Shown here: piece by piece, positions 39,687 through 50,835 of the stretch
Position numbering within the stretch: position 1 is the first letter of the stretch
How the letters are laid out: each line of letters begins with the position of its first letter
Assembly: GCA_905331475.1 (NCBI GenBank)
Contig: CAJNYU010002514.1
Location: 1-64,000 of the forward strand
Direction of reading: 5' to 3'
DNA length: 64,000 nucleotides
Source of the DNA: Rotaria socialis
Taxonomy: Eukaryota > Rotifera > Eurotatoria > Philodinida > Philodinidae
Notes under the pieces: generated by a model
Told to the model about the DNA's origin: nothing
The model's input: only the letters and a program-made list of their open reading frames with translations
The model's database searches: none
Program-made: the position numbers and the translations under genes

Positions 39687-39694
39687 ATTTAGGT

Positions 39695-40920
39695 TGCTAG
39701 GTCTAGAATGTTTATCATTAACTATCGAATGATGAATTTCCTGGCCTCATACATGCTTCATTAGTGGAAAATTAATGTTACATATGAAGCAATACATAAA
39801 ACTTGACGATTCACTGATCAAAGAATCATCAAATTTTAACAATGAGAAATTTTTTGTAAAGGCACAGTATAACTAAAGAATAAAAATAAAAATAATGTAA
39901 TTGTACTGGTACAAAACAAAATACTTTTTATATTTCTCCAACAGTTAGAGCGACATTCATCGTAGAGAAGTTATTTTTGTTTTCGGGTCAATGAAAAGAA
40001 ATCTCTATTGGCTAAAGTACAGTCGTTTCAACAATAATCAACTAATTGCTTAAGAGAAACGAGGCAATAACGAGTGAATCGAATTCAACTATATCTTAGC
40101 ATATTAATAATTGTGCAGAATATATATTAAACACATTGGATCATTGACGATAAACTTGTGAATGCTACTCCCACTAAAATAGATCACATTCATTCATATT
40201 GGTTTTATCATTTTAAATTTCTATTCCAGAGTTGCACGCTTGTATGAGATAAGTATAGACTGACTTTGCTCGATACTTAATTTAATTGTATCTATCTTGG
40301 AATCTATTTTTATCAGATAAACAACATATAGAATTAGAATATTATCCTAATATTCCGTAAATTTCATGTTTGAATTCTAAAATTAATTTCAAGACTATGT
40401 CTAAGCATTTTTCAGCAAGTAAATTTTTATTAGCTGCACTTCATATTTTAGTTTGAATGTACACATTCAAACGAAATTCACAAACCCTTTTAGTTTTAAA
40501 CTGAATTAAATAAATGCATACAATCAGAAGCAATTGGCTGATATTCCATTATAAGGCGACATTACGATGCAAGCTCACATGACAATAAAAATATCAAGAA
40601 GAATTCGGCATCTTAGTTGTTCCATACCTATTTAAAGCTTTATTTTGTTAAACATTCAAAAGCATTGTACAATGACAGCTCGGTAGAGAAAGGACGCATT
40701 TAAAATGCACCGTATTATGTTGGAAGTGTAGAAAAGTGCAAAAAAACAGCCCAAAGTAACCTCAAGTGGTCCAAATTAATTTGAAGTAGAAAAGCATGTA
40801 TTTGCTTCCCTTACGTCGTCATCTTTTGACTAAACTACCACAAGACTGATAAGAAAACCAAACATTTATTGGTGGTAATATTTTTGTATAAATTATCTCG
40901 AAACTGATTTTATATATTGA
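39695..40920. other. Spacer between two hAT-type elements
   Basis: AT-rich sequence with no gene or repeat that I recognise. The stretch near 40680-40800 is slightly richer in G+C but shows no frame or terminal repeats. Confidence 0.45.
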
Positions 40921-40928
40921 GTAGCTAC

Positions 40929-41038
40929 CAGAGCTGGGCGAAATACTCGAAGTACTCGTACTCGTACGCGAAGGGTTGGTACTCGTACGCGAAGGGTTGG
41001 TACTCGTACTCGAAAACGTCCGTACTTGACCAGCTCTG
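40929..41038. mobile_element. Miniature hAT element with perfect 8-bp target duplication
   Basis: 110-bp element beginning CAGAGCTGG and ending CCAGCTCTG, flanked on both sides by GTAGCTAC (40921-40928 and 41039-41046). CAGAG ends and an 8-bp duplication are hAT hallmarks. Inside are two adjacent copies of a 21-bp unit (GGTACTCGTACGCGAAGGGTT type) and several TACTCG repeats. Its G+C content is much higher than the surroundings. No coding capacity. Confidence 0.85.
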
Positions 41039-41046
41039 GTAGCTAC

Positions 41047-43778
41047 GAAATCTTCGAAGAATGAAAATATAATTGTGTTTCTACAAGCTGCTTCCTTAAT
41101 TGAAAGTGATATATAAATACATATGCAACGAAATTAAGTACTAAAACTAGGACATTTTCACTAATTATTCTTATACAAACCTGAATATAGAATTTCTTTT
41201 TTGAGATCCCAGAAGATTAATCTTTATCTGTAATAGCCGATGTAACGCTGCGTTGAACACATGAAAACTTAATCATAGTTCAAGAGTGAATTCTTCATTA
41301 TACTTTCGCTTTGACATGTATATCTTTGAAAGTTGTATGTATTTTTTATGTAGTCAACATTATTAGGAACATAATACGATTCAATCAATCTCGATCGTCT
41401 CTTTATTTTTCAGATTTGTCCTAGGTGACTAATTCATTATTAATTGCTTAGTTTTACTACAGTTGAACAGGTAATGTTTTTTTTTATCGCAAAAAATGCT
41501 ACTTCTCCACAATGTGTAAAACTTTAATTACTAAAGAATTACTGGGGTTGCTTTCTTTTCAGTCGTACTGTTTGTTATATCTGGCCTCACGTGACATATA
41601 TCAGTAACAACAGATAACGTGGAACTAAGAGGAAAATATCTATCAACAACAGTAATACTCAAGTGCTAAAACAGAGAGCAACCGTCTGTAAATTATCGTC
41701 CAATAATAGGTTTTGCAAGCTTGTATTTTCATGTTATCTGTTAGGAGTCAATATAGAAAATCGACGAAAGAAAATTCTATATTCTATATACTTGTATATA
41801 CAAATAAAGGTCATAAGCACGTGCACATATTCACGGTGATGAATGACTATAAAATTATGCAAAATACTGTCAAAAATTGAAATATTTCTATTGTATGTAG
41901 TCTAATCATAAATAATAAACAATAAATTGATATTTTGTCTCTTAGTTTTCAATTCGTCATTTATTTTTCTATCATGCCTCGTGTTATACGAGTGATAAGT
42001 ATATGAGTATTTTCATATTTATCATCTGGAGAAAAACTATTATAAATCACTCTTATGTGAAGAGCACTTCTAGGATTCTTGTTGCCATTAAGAAGTATGT
42101 TATATGACAGCTGATGTAAATTTTCATTTGATGACAAAGTATACTTGTTGAGGCTATGAGTATCATTAGTAAACGCATTGATCAATTGAAACATAAAAAG
42201 AAAATAAAATTTTCAAATTAATCTCGAATTATGAAACAAAAAAAAACAAAGGATAGATATAACCGTTCGTGACGAATTCGCTTATATTTATGATAGTGTA
42301 ATTGTACTAAACAAAAAAACTCGATTGAAAATATAGGTTTATTCTAGTTCATATGTAATTGAGTAAGAAGATCTCTGCAACATGAATGCAAATCTTTCTA
42401 TATCGCATAATATTTCCGATGTTCTATTAACACATAGCATACAGAGTTTTTAGAAGCAATCTTCTAATTTGAACTCTTATTCATAAATAATTTTATGTTC
42501 TTTTTATGCTTAATACACTGATTTGAATTAAATACTTTCATTGTTTTACTTATTGATGATTTTTAATAAATAACAGTACCATACCTTCTATCATTTTCTT
42601 TTCTTTATGGAGTTTTTGTGGAACTCACATATATTTTCGAAGAAAATAGTGAGTGTAAGTTGAATTGTTAGGTTTTTGCGGCTCCCCTGTACCCCACCCT
42701 CCCCCTCTCCATTACAGAGATAAAACATAAAAAAACTAACACTTCGATGCACTAATTAGATAAAATTTTTATACAGATGAATTGCCTATGTTCACCACTA
42801 CTCGCATCACTAATAAAAATCTAGTTTCACTAATTATAAATCATTATAATTAGGATTTAGTCTCTAGTTAATCATCAAAATCTGTCGTTTTTATTATTAT
42901 AGTCCGTAGTTACGACAGTATTATATTTTATTATTATTAAAGACGTTCGCAACCAGTGTATGCTACCGCTACAGAAGCTAGTAAACTAGTTTATGCTACT
43001 ATTACATTCGTTACTTCTACCACCTACAATAAACAGATGAAGATTTTAATCATTTTTTTTCTCACACGAATACCTTATTCTAGAGCTTGAGTCCACTTTA
43101 GTGTATTTACAATTCGGAACTTTTTCATCCACTGGGAAGCTTTTATCAAATTTTCGTTTATGAAAAAATGTATCAATTTCTCACCTGGTAATACGAAAAA
43201 ATATTAACTTCTCAACAATATTGATAGGTATATGATAAATACTGTTTAAACTATTATCATTCACAATATTTCTCAATGAAACCACTAAACACATCAGCAC
43301 ACTGACATATTTTAAACAAAGAGTTTTTCATAGGTTCTCTCTAGTAATATTTCCTATTGATAGATCCAATAAACTTCAAATGTTAAACAGGTTTTATTAT
43401 CTTATTTTTGAACAAAATATGATCTCACTACACTGAAAAAATAAATCTTCTATTTGATCAGTATCTAATTGACTGAAATATGTGAGTTCCAAATTTTAGT
43501 CCCAACGGGGTCGCGCTGACAAGCTGTTTTCATTATCATAATCATTGTCGTCTTTTCATTTCAATGCACTATATTTAATAATAGTTGAAGTAATCTAAAC
43601 GCTCAAATCATCATTAGAATTGTTTCAATTTAAGAATTTGAGTTTCTCCCGTCTCGACAGAAAAAAGACTGGACATAAAGAAAGTAATAAATGCATGGAT
43701 CAATCAACATCGAACGAGCTGTTTCTAGAAATGAAACCTAACTTTTCTAGTGTGATTCAATCCTAATAAATTGATTAG
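41047..43778. other. Gene desert between repeat clusters
   Basis: No supportable gene. A short C-rich run occurs at about 42680-42712. The frame at 41961-42194 on the minus strand has no motif or splice support. Confidence 0.45.
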
Positions 43779-44227
43779 ATAAAAATATTTATGATGACTG
43801 TCAATAGTAGCATAGAACATCATAATCATATTTTCACACAAAAACAAAACAATCAGTGCTTACGGCAATGTCCAAGGATGAAGTCGTCATATCTACATGA
43901 GATGTCTAGTTCAACTTCGAATATAAATCGACATCTGAATAACTATACACAAATGGAAAATAAATGCAAAAAAATCGCGCCCATTTAAAAACCATCCCAA
44001 ATCCNATAAAAATATTTATGATGACTGTCAATAATAGCATAGAACATCATAATCATATTTTCACACAAAAACAAAACAATCAGTGCTTACGGCAATGTCC
44101 AAGGATGAAGTCGTCATATCTACATGAGATGCCTAGTTCAACTTCGAATATAAATCGACATCTGAATAACTATACACAAATGGAAAATAAATGCAAAAAA
44201 ATCGCGCCCATTTAAAAACCATCCCAA
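43779..44227. repeat. Near-identical direct duplication around a single N
   Basis: Copy 1 (43779-44000) and copy 2 (44006-44227) are about 222 bp each and differ at only a few positions seen by eye (for example AGTAGCATAG versus AATAGCATAG, GATGTCTAG versus GATGCCTAG). They meet at the only ambiguous base in the window, the N at 44005. The simplest reading is two contig ends, or two alleles, joined without recognising their overlap. A genuine tandem duplication is possible but less likely. Confidence 0.85.
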
Positions 44228-44250
44228 AGCCAAAAATAAAGATCGTCAAA

Positions 44251-45046
44251 CCGGCAGTCCATTTATAATTTAGGAATAGATTTAGATTTCCTTTTTTTTT
44301 ATAAATTATACAATTAATAAATCGAATTCGAATTTGAACTCGCTCTCATTGATAATTAGAAATACATTCAGATTTCCATTTTATAAATTATGCCAACAAT
44401 CAAGGGGAAAATCGCTTTTTAAAAAATCTTCGGCTGGCCCTAACTCCTAGCTAAAACATACTACGGATATAAAATTATTTTTCACATACGTCTCAACGAC
44501 GCATTCCTTCGATGCTACTCGCAGCTTGCTGTGGGAGAGCTTTCGGGCTGAAACTTTCACGGAACTCGATATAGGCACTACATACTGAAGATTCCAGATA
44601 ACTGCATTTCCTTCCCGGTTTTCTTCTCTCCAATATCTAACTATGTATCAAACGCTTTTAGAGCGACTCACCACAAACCCTTGAAGACGAAATTGGCAGC
44701 ACCTAGTTTTAAACGAGAACGCTGAGAATTTGAGACAGTGTCTTCGAAAAACGGAAACGCGTCAAATTACTCCAAGTGTGACCGGTAGAAAGGCGGACAA
44801 CGCGTGTACATACAAACCCAACATACCAAGTGTGGGTGTCAGGAAAGGCGGTCATCCGAGTCTACACACAGACACAATATAGCACGTGTGGGTGCCACGA
44901 AAAGGCACACAAGCTAACCCACGCCTGAATTGTTTAACTTATAAAAAGGAAATCCAAATCTAAATCTATTCCTAAATTATAAATGGGAGCTAGGTCCAAT
45001 TCGAATTATAAATTTTATAATTTATAGAAAGGAAATCTTCTGCCGG
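44251..45046. mobile_element. Non-autonomous DNA element with CCGGCAG ends
   Basis: The left end is CCGGCAG (44251-44257) and the right end CTGCCGG (45040-45046). Inside lie long matching inverted arms: TTATAATTTAGGAATAG from 44267 pairs with CTATTCCTAAATTATAA from about 44968, both extended by GATTTAGATTT and its complement. The right arm carries about 60 bp more outside this match than the left. The core (about 44440-44930) is richer in G+C and has no reading frame of note. Matching flanks for a target duplication were not found, so the superfamily is unknown. Confidence 0.5.
44771..44930 (+). repeat. Three degenerate ~55-60 bp tandem units inside the CCGGCAG element
   Basis: Units start near 44771 (CCAAGTGTGACCGGTAGAAA), 44826 (CCAAGTGTGGGTGTCAGGAA) and 44883 (CACGTGTGGGTGCCACGAAA). 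Each continues with GGCGG or GGCAC and a CACA-rich tail. Subterminal tandem units like these often bind transposase in non-autonomous elements; that role is inferred. Confidence 0.5.
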
Positions 45047-45146
45047 GGTTGTTGGAAAACATGAAAGTGGTTTTTTCTGCATTTATATTCGAAGTCGAAT
45101 TAGGCAGCTATTCCACTGATGATTGTGACTGAGCGAAGAAAAAGTG

Positions 45147-45350
45147 AACTTCATCAGTAGTGTCAAACTTGAAACTTGAATGCAGTTGAAAATAGAAAAT
45201 TTCAACTCTTTCAACTCATAGCGATATGTGTGTGAGTCACGATTCTTCAAAATGCTATTGGCTTAAAAGTTGAAAATTGAAAATTTCAATTTTCAATTGA
45301 ATTCAAGTTTCAATTGAATTCAAGTTTCAAGTTTGACATATATGAACTTC
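45147..45350. repeat. Imperfect hairpin adjoining the tRNA-like relic
   Basis: The left arm starts AACTTCATCAGTAGTGTCAA (45147) and continues to 45180; the right arm is its near complement at 45319-45350 (TTCAAGTTTCAAGTTTGACA and on). Inner AT-rich arms (GAAAATTTCAA / TTGAAAATTTC) extend the pairing. No coding content. Confidence 0.5.
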
Positions 45351-45417
45351 GTGGGACTTGAGAACCCACATCTTCCGCTATGCGGGCAGATGTCCTAACC
45401 AGTTAGACTAGAAGAAC
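45344..45417 (-). pseudogene. tRNA-like sequence (tRNA relic or head of a tRNA-derived SINE)
   Basis: On the minus strand an A-box-like TAGTCTAACTGG (complement of 45399-45410) is followed by GTTAGGAC. An arm ACATCT…AGATGT encloses CCGCATAGCGG, and a T-arm-like GTGGG-TTCTCAAGT-CCCAC (complement of 45351-45369) has a loop two bases too long. The acceptor stem pairs at only about five of seven positions, and the anticodon loop is too large. It therefore looks like a decayed tRNA or a SINE head rather than a working tRNA. It abuts the hairpin at 45147-45350. Confidence 0.45.
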
Positions 45418-47117
45418 ATCTTAATCTTCGTTTAGCGTTAGTTAGTTACATCACTAACGGTAACAGGTTAAGACATGTTTGTACGAGTTCGAAAAAAGGC
45501 TTATTCGAACGTTTATATGTCTGATTGGAAAAATAGCATATTTTTCTCTTAGATTCATGTTGCATCACCATAAATATCGTAGGATGATCAGTTTTTTCAA
45601 GATGCCAAGAAAAATTGCTGCTATTTTTCAATGAAGTTAAAAATCTGGACAGTGAACCAGATTAGAATAGAAAACATTTGATTACAGATCAAAACGTCTA
45701 AATGAATTAATCTCACGTCAGTGGCTTATGAATCTATATACATATAATTTGTCTTGATCAAGCAACTAGTAGTACAATACTTGTCTGATATACAAGAACA
45801 TATACAGAAAAAGGATTCATTTAATCACCGACTGTTAATTTACCTTTCTATTATTTAAGAAAAAAAATTAACATTACGAAAGTTTTAATTCAAAACAAAC
45901 GAAAATAGAAAATAATTTCGATATTTTTCACAGAGGAGAAAAATAGTTTAAAAATGCTAAGAAGAATAAGCTTGTCCTAAGGAGATACACCTGAAAAAAA
46001 ACTGAAATTAAATTCTACTCTTAATCTCATCGCATTATTCACGAGACAGATCTATCAGTATTTGATACTTATTTACTAATGAAATAGATTTTGTTGTTGA
46101 ATTTAACTTTAACTTGTTTTAAGTCAAGAGTGCTTTCTTTTAAAAAACTTTCTGTCATGAAAAATTTTACTTTGTATTTTCATTATAAATGATTTATTTT
46201 ACGAATGTTTTTGAATTATAATATGATAACACTCTTATGTTAAAAAGAATCCAAAAAACTTATTTTGTACAATAAATAAATGAAGAAATGTTCAATCATG
46301 GTAAAACCAAAAGAGTAATTATAATCGTATAAATCTTTTGAAGAAACCTTATAGTTAGTAGAAGATATTGAATGATCTATCGTTATTATTCGAAGAAAAA
46401 TTAGTACTAAGTATATTTCATTGAATCTCTAATGTTTACGCATCTGTTACAAGTTGATGCAAATCAAAATAAGTATTCGGTATTTCATTAATCACCTAAG
46501 ATTGAGATGTCATAGAGAAAATGTATACTCCTGAATAGACTTGATCCTATCGGGATAATGTGAACTTTTCTTAGAAGAATATATTTAAACTAAATGTGAG
46601 GGATATTAATTATTGTATCAGCAACATAACAAATTTTTATACCACCGAAAATTTTGAACTGTACTACATATCGATTTAAAAATAATTAAAACACAGCATC
46701 ATCAGCTAATGTTTTTTTTCTAAATCAACCATTTTTACAGTAAATTAAATTTCATAATAAAATGTATCGATACTTTCTTTACTCAATAAGTTACTTCAAT
46801 TATCTCGAGCAATAGCCAATTTAATCAGTTGTATGTGTAATTTTCGAGAGTTAAGAATGCCGAATGAGTCGAAGACATTTCTATTTTGACTTCAAAATTA
46901 ATTACTAAAAAATAGTTTCTGTATTAATCAGATTATTACAATTGACTCATTCCAACGAAAATTGAATCACAGTTTCAAATTAAACTGCTGTTTACCAAAA
47001 TATTTCAAGTTTTCTAGTTTATCATTATTTTTATGCTTCACTAAAAGTTATACAACCTAAAATGATTTGAACAAAAAGAGTTTACTTACAAGTACTAGGT
47101 CTTCCATTGATTTACAG
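45418..47117. other. Gene-free spacer
   Basis: AT-rich sequence, short chance frames only. I see no repeat structure until the foldback element begins near 47118. Confidence 0.45.
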
Positions 47118-47762
47118 TGAAAACGTCAAAAGAAAAAAAGTGGAAAAAAATAAACGTGGAAGAAAAAAACTGTCGAAAGGAAAAAGATCGAATGACGAAA
47201 AATGTCGAATCCATGAAAAATGTTGTTAGATGAAAAATATAAAATATATATTTTATTTCATTGAAAAAAAAAGGAACAATACGTTCATTGATAAGTACAA
47301 ATAGCTATAAAAGATTGAATCATTCGATACGTCCATATGTACGCAATTAATATAAAGTTTACGTTGTTTTCGCGCTGAGCAATGATAAAGTTATTCAACA
47401 ATTGCTCGATGTAGACGTCGTCGTTGTTGTTGTTGTGACGTTCCGCAACAATATCGATACGTTTTTTTTAAATATCATTAGTAAAACGTGAACTTGGGCG
47501 ACGTTTAGCACCTGTGCTGAACCCATTGATCAGATGCATTGTTAGTGAAGAGAGTCGATTTCAACACTTATATGTACAAATCAGTGCAGGTGCTAAACGT
47601 CGACCAAGTTCATGTTTTACTAATGATATTTTAAAAAACGTATCGATACTCTTATGGCACGTCACAACAACAACGACGTCGACATCGAGCAATGGTTGAA
47701 TAACTTATCATTGCTCAGCGCGAAAACAAAATAAACTTTATCTTCATCGCGTAGATCTGGAT

Positions 47763-47999
47763 TTAGGTGTAACGACAAACTGGGATGGCAGCTTAACGCC
47801 ACCTCGGTATAGATGTTTATTAGCTACATTATATCTCCAGAGTGTATCTACTTTACATTGAACACACGCTTATATAGGAGAGAGAATCGGCAGAGAGAGA
47901 AAGATAAGGAAGAGCGATAGCGCGAGACGAATACAGGAAACAATGAGAGAGATCAGGCAAAGAGGACAATCAGTGAAGGATGACGCCGATATCGGCACA
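47763..47999. repeat. G+C-richer insertion of unknown origin in the foldback
   Basis: About 235 bp unrelated to the foldback arms, containing a GAGAGAGA-rich purine stretch (47876-47960) and a TATATAGG motif at about 47872. It starts TGTAACGAC near 47768 and ends GGCACAC, with TTAGG before and CTAGG after. This loosely recalls a small solo LTR, but the flank match is imperfect and no internal part is present, so I leave the family open. Confidence 0.3.
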
Positions 48000-48264
48000 C
48001 TAGGGACGTGCAATTTCAGTTTACTGACAACTGAGATCGTCGAGATACTGAACGCTGAGTACTGGCTACACTCCACCGACAGCACTGGCGCACCTATTCA
48101 TCAAGTATATGTAAATGCGCAACTGCAGTGGAACTGGAGCACATCGGTGATGCTCGACGTCAGTTGAGTCTCAGTTACAGTGTTTTCGGTGCAGTGTAGC
48201 TAGCACTCAGTGCTCAGTATCTCGGTAATCTCAGTTATCAGTAAACTGAAATTACACATCCCTA
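48000..48264. mobile_element. TAGGGATG-type foldback MITE
   Basis: Ends are CTAGGGACGTG (48000) and CACATCCCTAG (to 48264). Arms of about 75 bp mirror each other, for example CAGTTTACTGACAACTGAGA with the complement of TCTCAGTTATCAGTAAACTG. The ends resemble the 39482-39686 element, so a hAT affiliation is likely, but no 8-bp target duplication was found here. It sits inside the right arm of the larger foldback. Confidence 0.6.
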
Positions 48265-48454
48265 GCTGGGCCTATTGCATGATTCCTTTTTTTCTACAGC
48301 TATTGGTATTTATCAATGAACGTATTGTTCCTTGTTTCTTCAATGAAATAAAATATATATTTTATATTTTTCATCTAACAACATTTTTCATGGATTCGAC
48401 ATTTTTCATCATTCGATCTTGTTTCGTTCGACTTTTTTTCTTTCGACGTTTTCA

Positions 48455-49825
48455 ATGCATACCCTTCCATTATTCAAGAAGAGAGATCAGTGATATGCAA
48501 CTGTGGATGTCAAAGGAATGATTATCTTTACTATCTCTGCTTTGTTAATCAATATATTCATTTGACTACTTATGTTATAATATTAATTAACAAAATAATG
48601 TTGTCTCGTGATAGCGATTGTAAATAAAATTGCGAATACGTGCATCAAACATCGATAGACTGAATTGAATTGCTTGTATAATGTCGGTAGCTTCTGAAAC
48701 ATTCAGATCATTATTGTTATAGTAGTTTATTTTCCATTTGATAATACAATTGCATCATGATTATGTCAAGCCTATTTTTTGAATGTCTTTCTTCATTGAA
48801 AATTACGTTACTGATTGAATGAGCTTCTCATGATACTCATGTTACTATAGAATGGCCGCGCATCGCTCATCTGATGGTTTTATGAATCGTAGGGTATTAT
48901 CAATGTAAAAGAAATGAACTAATACGTTCTTCATTTTCAATACTAGATGAACTAGGTTATTTCCTTGTTCGTTTCATATAATATTCTTAATCGTCGCGAA
49001 ATCACTACATGATAACGTTGTATACTAATTTGATTCTAGTTCTGTCATAACTGTCTGTTGTATTCATTATCGATGCGTTTCAACCATGCTTTTATAAATA
49101 TCAATGAATCACTGTTTAGATCTTGCTTCTGTAACTTATGTAAATGTCACGAATAAAAGTAATTAAGTTTGATTATAATTTTCAAACATCTATCTGACAC
49201 ATTTACATATGCACATATAGATATATGAAAAATATTCTATAGTTCCAACAATGGTATATTTTACTTGTGTTTTGATGCATTCGAGTGTCATTATACACAC
49301 CCCTACACACTGTGTTTCAGACTCGATTCCTTCATTCGATTATGCTAGTATTTAGAAAACGAACTAATCATTAGGATTTTGCGATAAAGTTTGTTCTTCT
49401 CACGTTCTAAATAGAATAGACATACAGTTAACACTGATTAAATCAATCTTTAATTCTAGTTGGATTGAATATCGAAAAGTTCAAATTCAATGTTCAAATT
49501 GTTACACACAAGTAACCGAGTAAAAATCACAAGTATCGTTACAAATCAATACAGTTTTAGTTTGTATTTGCAACCATTCGTAATTCATACATGTAGGATT
49601 ATCTTCGTTTTGAGGTATATTTTCCTCTTATTCAAACTACATGCATAAAATGTGCTCCATCTATATTTTAATAATCATGTAAATTCGGAATAGAATAAAT
49701 TTCTACAATATTTCTGAAGTTCTAAATTATAAATAACATGAACTTTCTGTATATGACTAGTGCTAACTTTTTTTTAATCCCTATTGATTTTATTCATCTA
49801 CTTTCATAATCGAATTCATGATCAT
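48455..49825. other. Gene-free spacer before the tetraspanin gene
   Basis: AT-rich sequence with only short frames. The tetraspanin gene's 3' end lies at its right edge. No other feature was recognised. Confidence 0.45.
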
Positions 49826-50835
49826 TCATGAATTAACAATATTCCCGTATAGAGGTTTATCAACTTTATTAAAAAGTAACAAAGAACTGGAGTGATGTGG
49901 CATCGTATCATTATCGATTACTCTATCGGGTTGATTGTGATTAATTTTTATTTCCGGATTCATGTTGTTTGTTGAGTTGTCTTTTTGATAATATGAATAT
50001 TTTGTTAGAGGTGCTGTTTTCTGTGTCACTTTGACAGAATCATTATATGATTTAGAATTCTTATAACGATCATTCAAATGACATGTAATATAGATTGTCC
50101 ATAGACCCAGTAAAAGACAAAGACAACCACAAGTTAGCTCTGATATAAGTACAGGCATAAAAGATAATGCTGCCCGAATTATAATTTTTACACAACCACG
50201 TTGTTCATCTAGATCAGCATAGATCATTCGATATTTTTCTTTACGATTACATTCAGCTGCCTGAGAATATACTGTAGTCCATGTTAAATCTTGTGTTGTA
50301 CAACAATCGTTACTATTTTCTACTTTAAGTAATTCATCGCGTGCTGATGTTTCTATGTTTTAATCAAATGAATTATTTATTAAATACTTTTTGTAGCCAA
50401 TCAATTTTTACTTTTATACTTACTATTATGAATAATAAAATCAACAAGTAATCGTTCAATATCAATAGGAAAGTTATCAATTATATTTTGAACGAATCCA
50501 AGCATAATAACACTGAGAACAATTAGACCAATACCTAAAATAATGTTAGAAACAATAGAAGTGATCAACATTTCCATGCGTCCACCGGTGAGAATAGCAA
50601 TAAAAGCAAGTATCGATGAAAGACATATAATTATACTCATTATAATAGCTATTGTGGGAAATGATTTATTGATTTTATTTGTTACATAGTCACGTTTTCG
50701 TTCACGATTTAATAAACTTGCATCACGCTGTAATCGATAAAGACTTAAAATGAAAGTAATTGCAGCAGTGGTAATTACTAAACAGGTAAGTGAATATAGA
50801 ATGTAACTTCTAGATTTATGTCTTAAAAGTGGCAT
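49826..50835 (-). CDS. Divergent tetraspanin-like four-pass membrane protein
   Basis: Two exons (50424-50835, 49826-50352) joined in frame give 312 aa. Four membrane segments: about residues 12-35 (LYSLTCLVITTAAITFILSL), 60-82 (IAIIMSIIICLSSILAFIAI), 88-115 (SIVSNIILGIGLIVLSVIM) and 180-210 (SFMPVLISELTCGCLCLLLG). The large loop between the third and fourth holds a CC pair (NSNDCCTTQD) plus cysteines in AAECNRK and RGCVK, the disulfide pattern of tetraspanins. The canonical glycine after CC is replaced by threonine, and the loop is short. The cytoplasmic tail is long (about 95 residues), Asn-rich and contains YSYYQK. Tetraspanins organise plasma-membrane and endosomal microdomains. Assignment rests on topology and the CC pair; another four-pass family is possible. 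Confidence 0.75.

Larger units (their letters stand above)
47118..48454. mobile_element. Large foldback element with a nested insertion in its right arm
   Basis: Ends are TGAAAACGTC (47118) and GACGTTTTCA (to 48454). Left arm 47118-47520. Right arm in two parts, about 47583-47762 and 48268-48454. Matching blocks include GACGTTTAGCACCTG / CAGGTGCTAAACGTC, TTTTCGCGCTGAGCAATGAT / ATCATTGCTCAGCGCGAAAA, ATTCGACATTTTTC and AACAATACGTTCATTGAT, about 85-90% by eye. The loop (about 47521-47582) is some 60 nt. About 500 bp of unrelated, G+C-richer DNA (47763-48267) splits the right arm, and the left arm carries a small internal duplication near 47138-47180. It has no transposase frame. The superfamily is not determined. 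Confidence 0.75.

Noticed and set aside
43791-44215. Two near-identical 65-83 aa frames around the N
   Set aside because: They are the same noncoding sequence seen twice through the duplication; no domain or splice support.
47768-47999. Possible solo LTR inside the foldback (TG start, TATATAGG motif)
   Set aside because: The flanking bases match only imperfectly, the end is not a clean CA, and there is no primer-binding or coding part nearby; kept only as an unclassified insertion.
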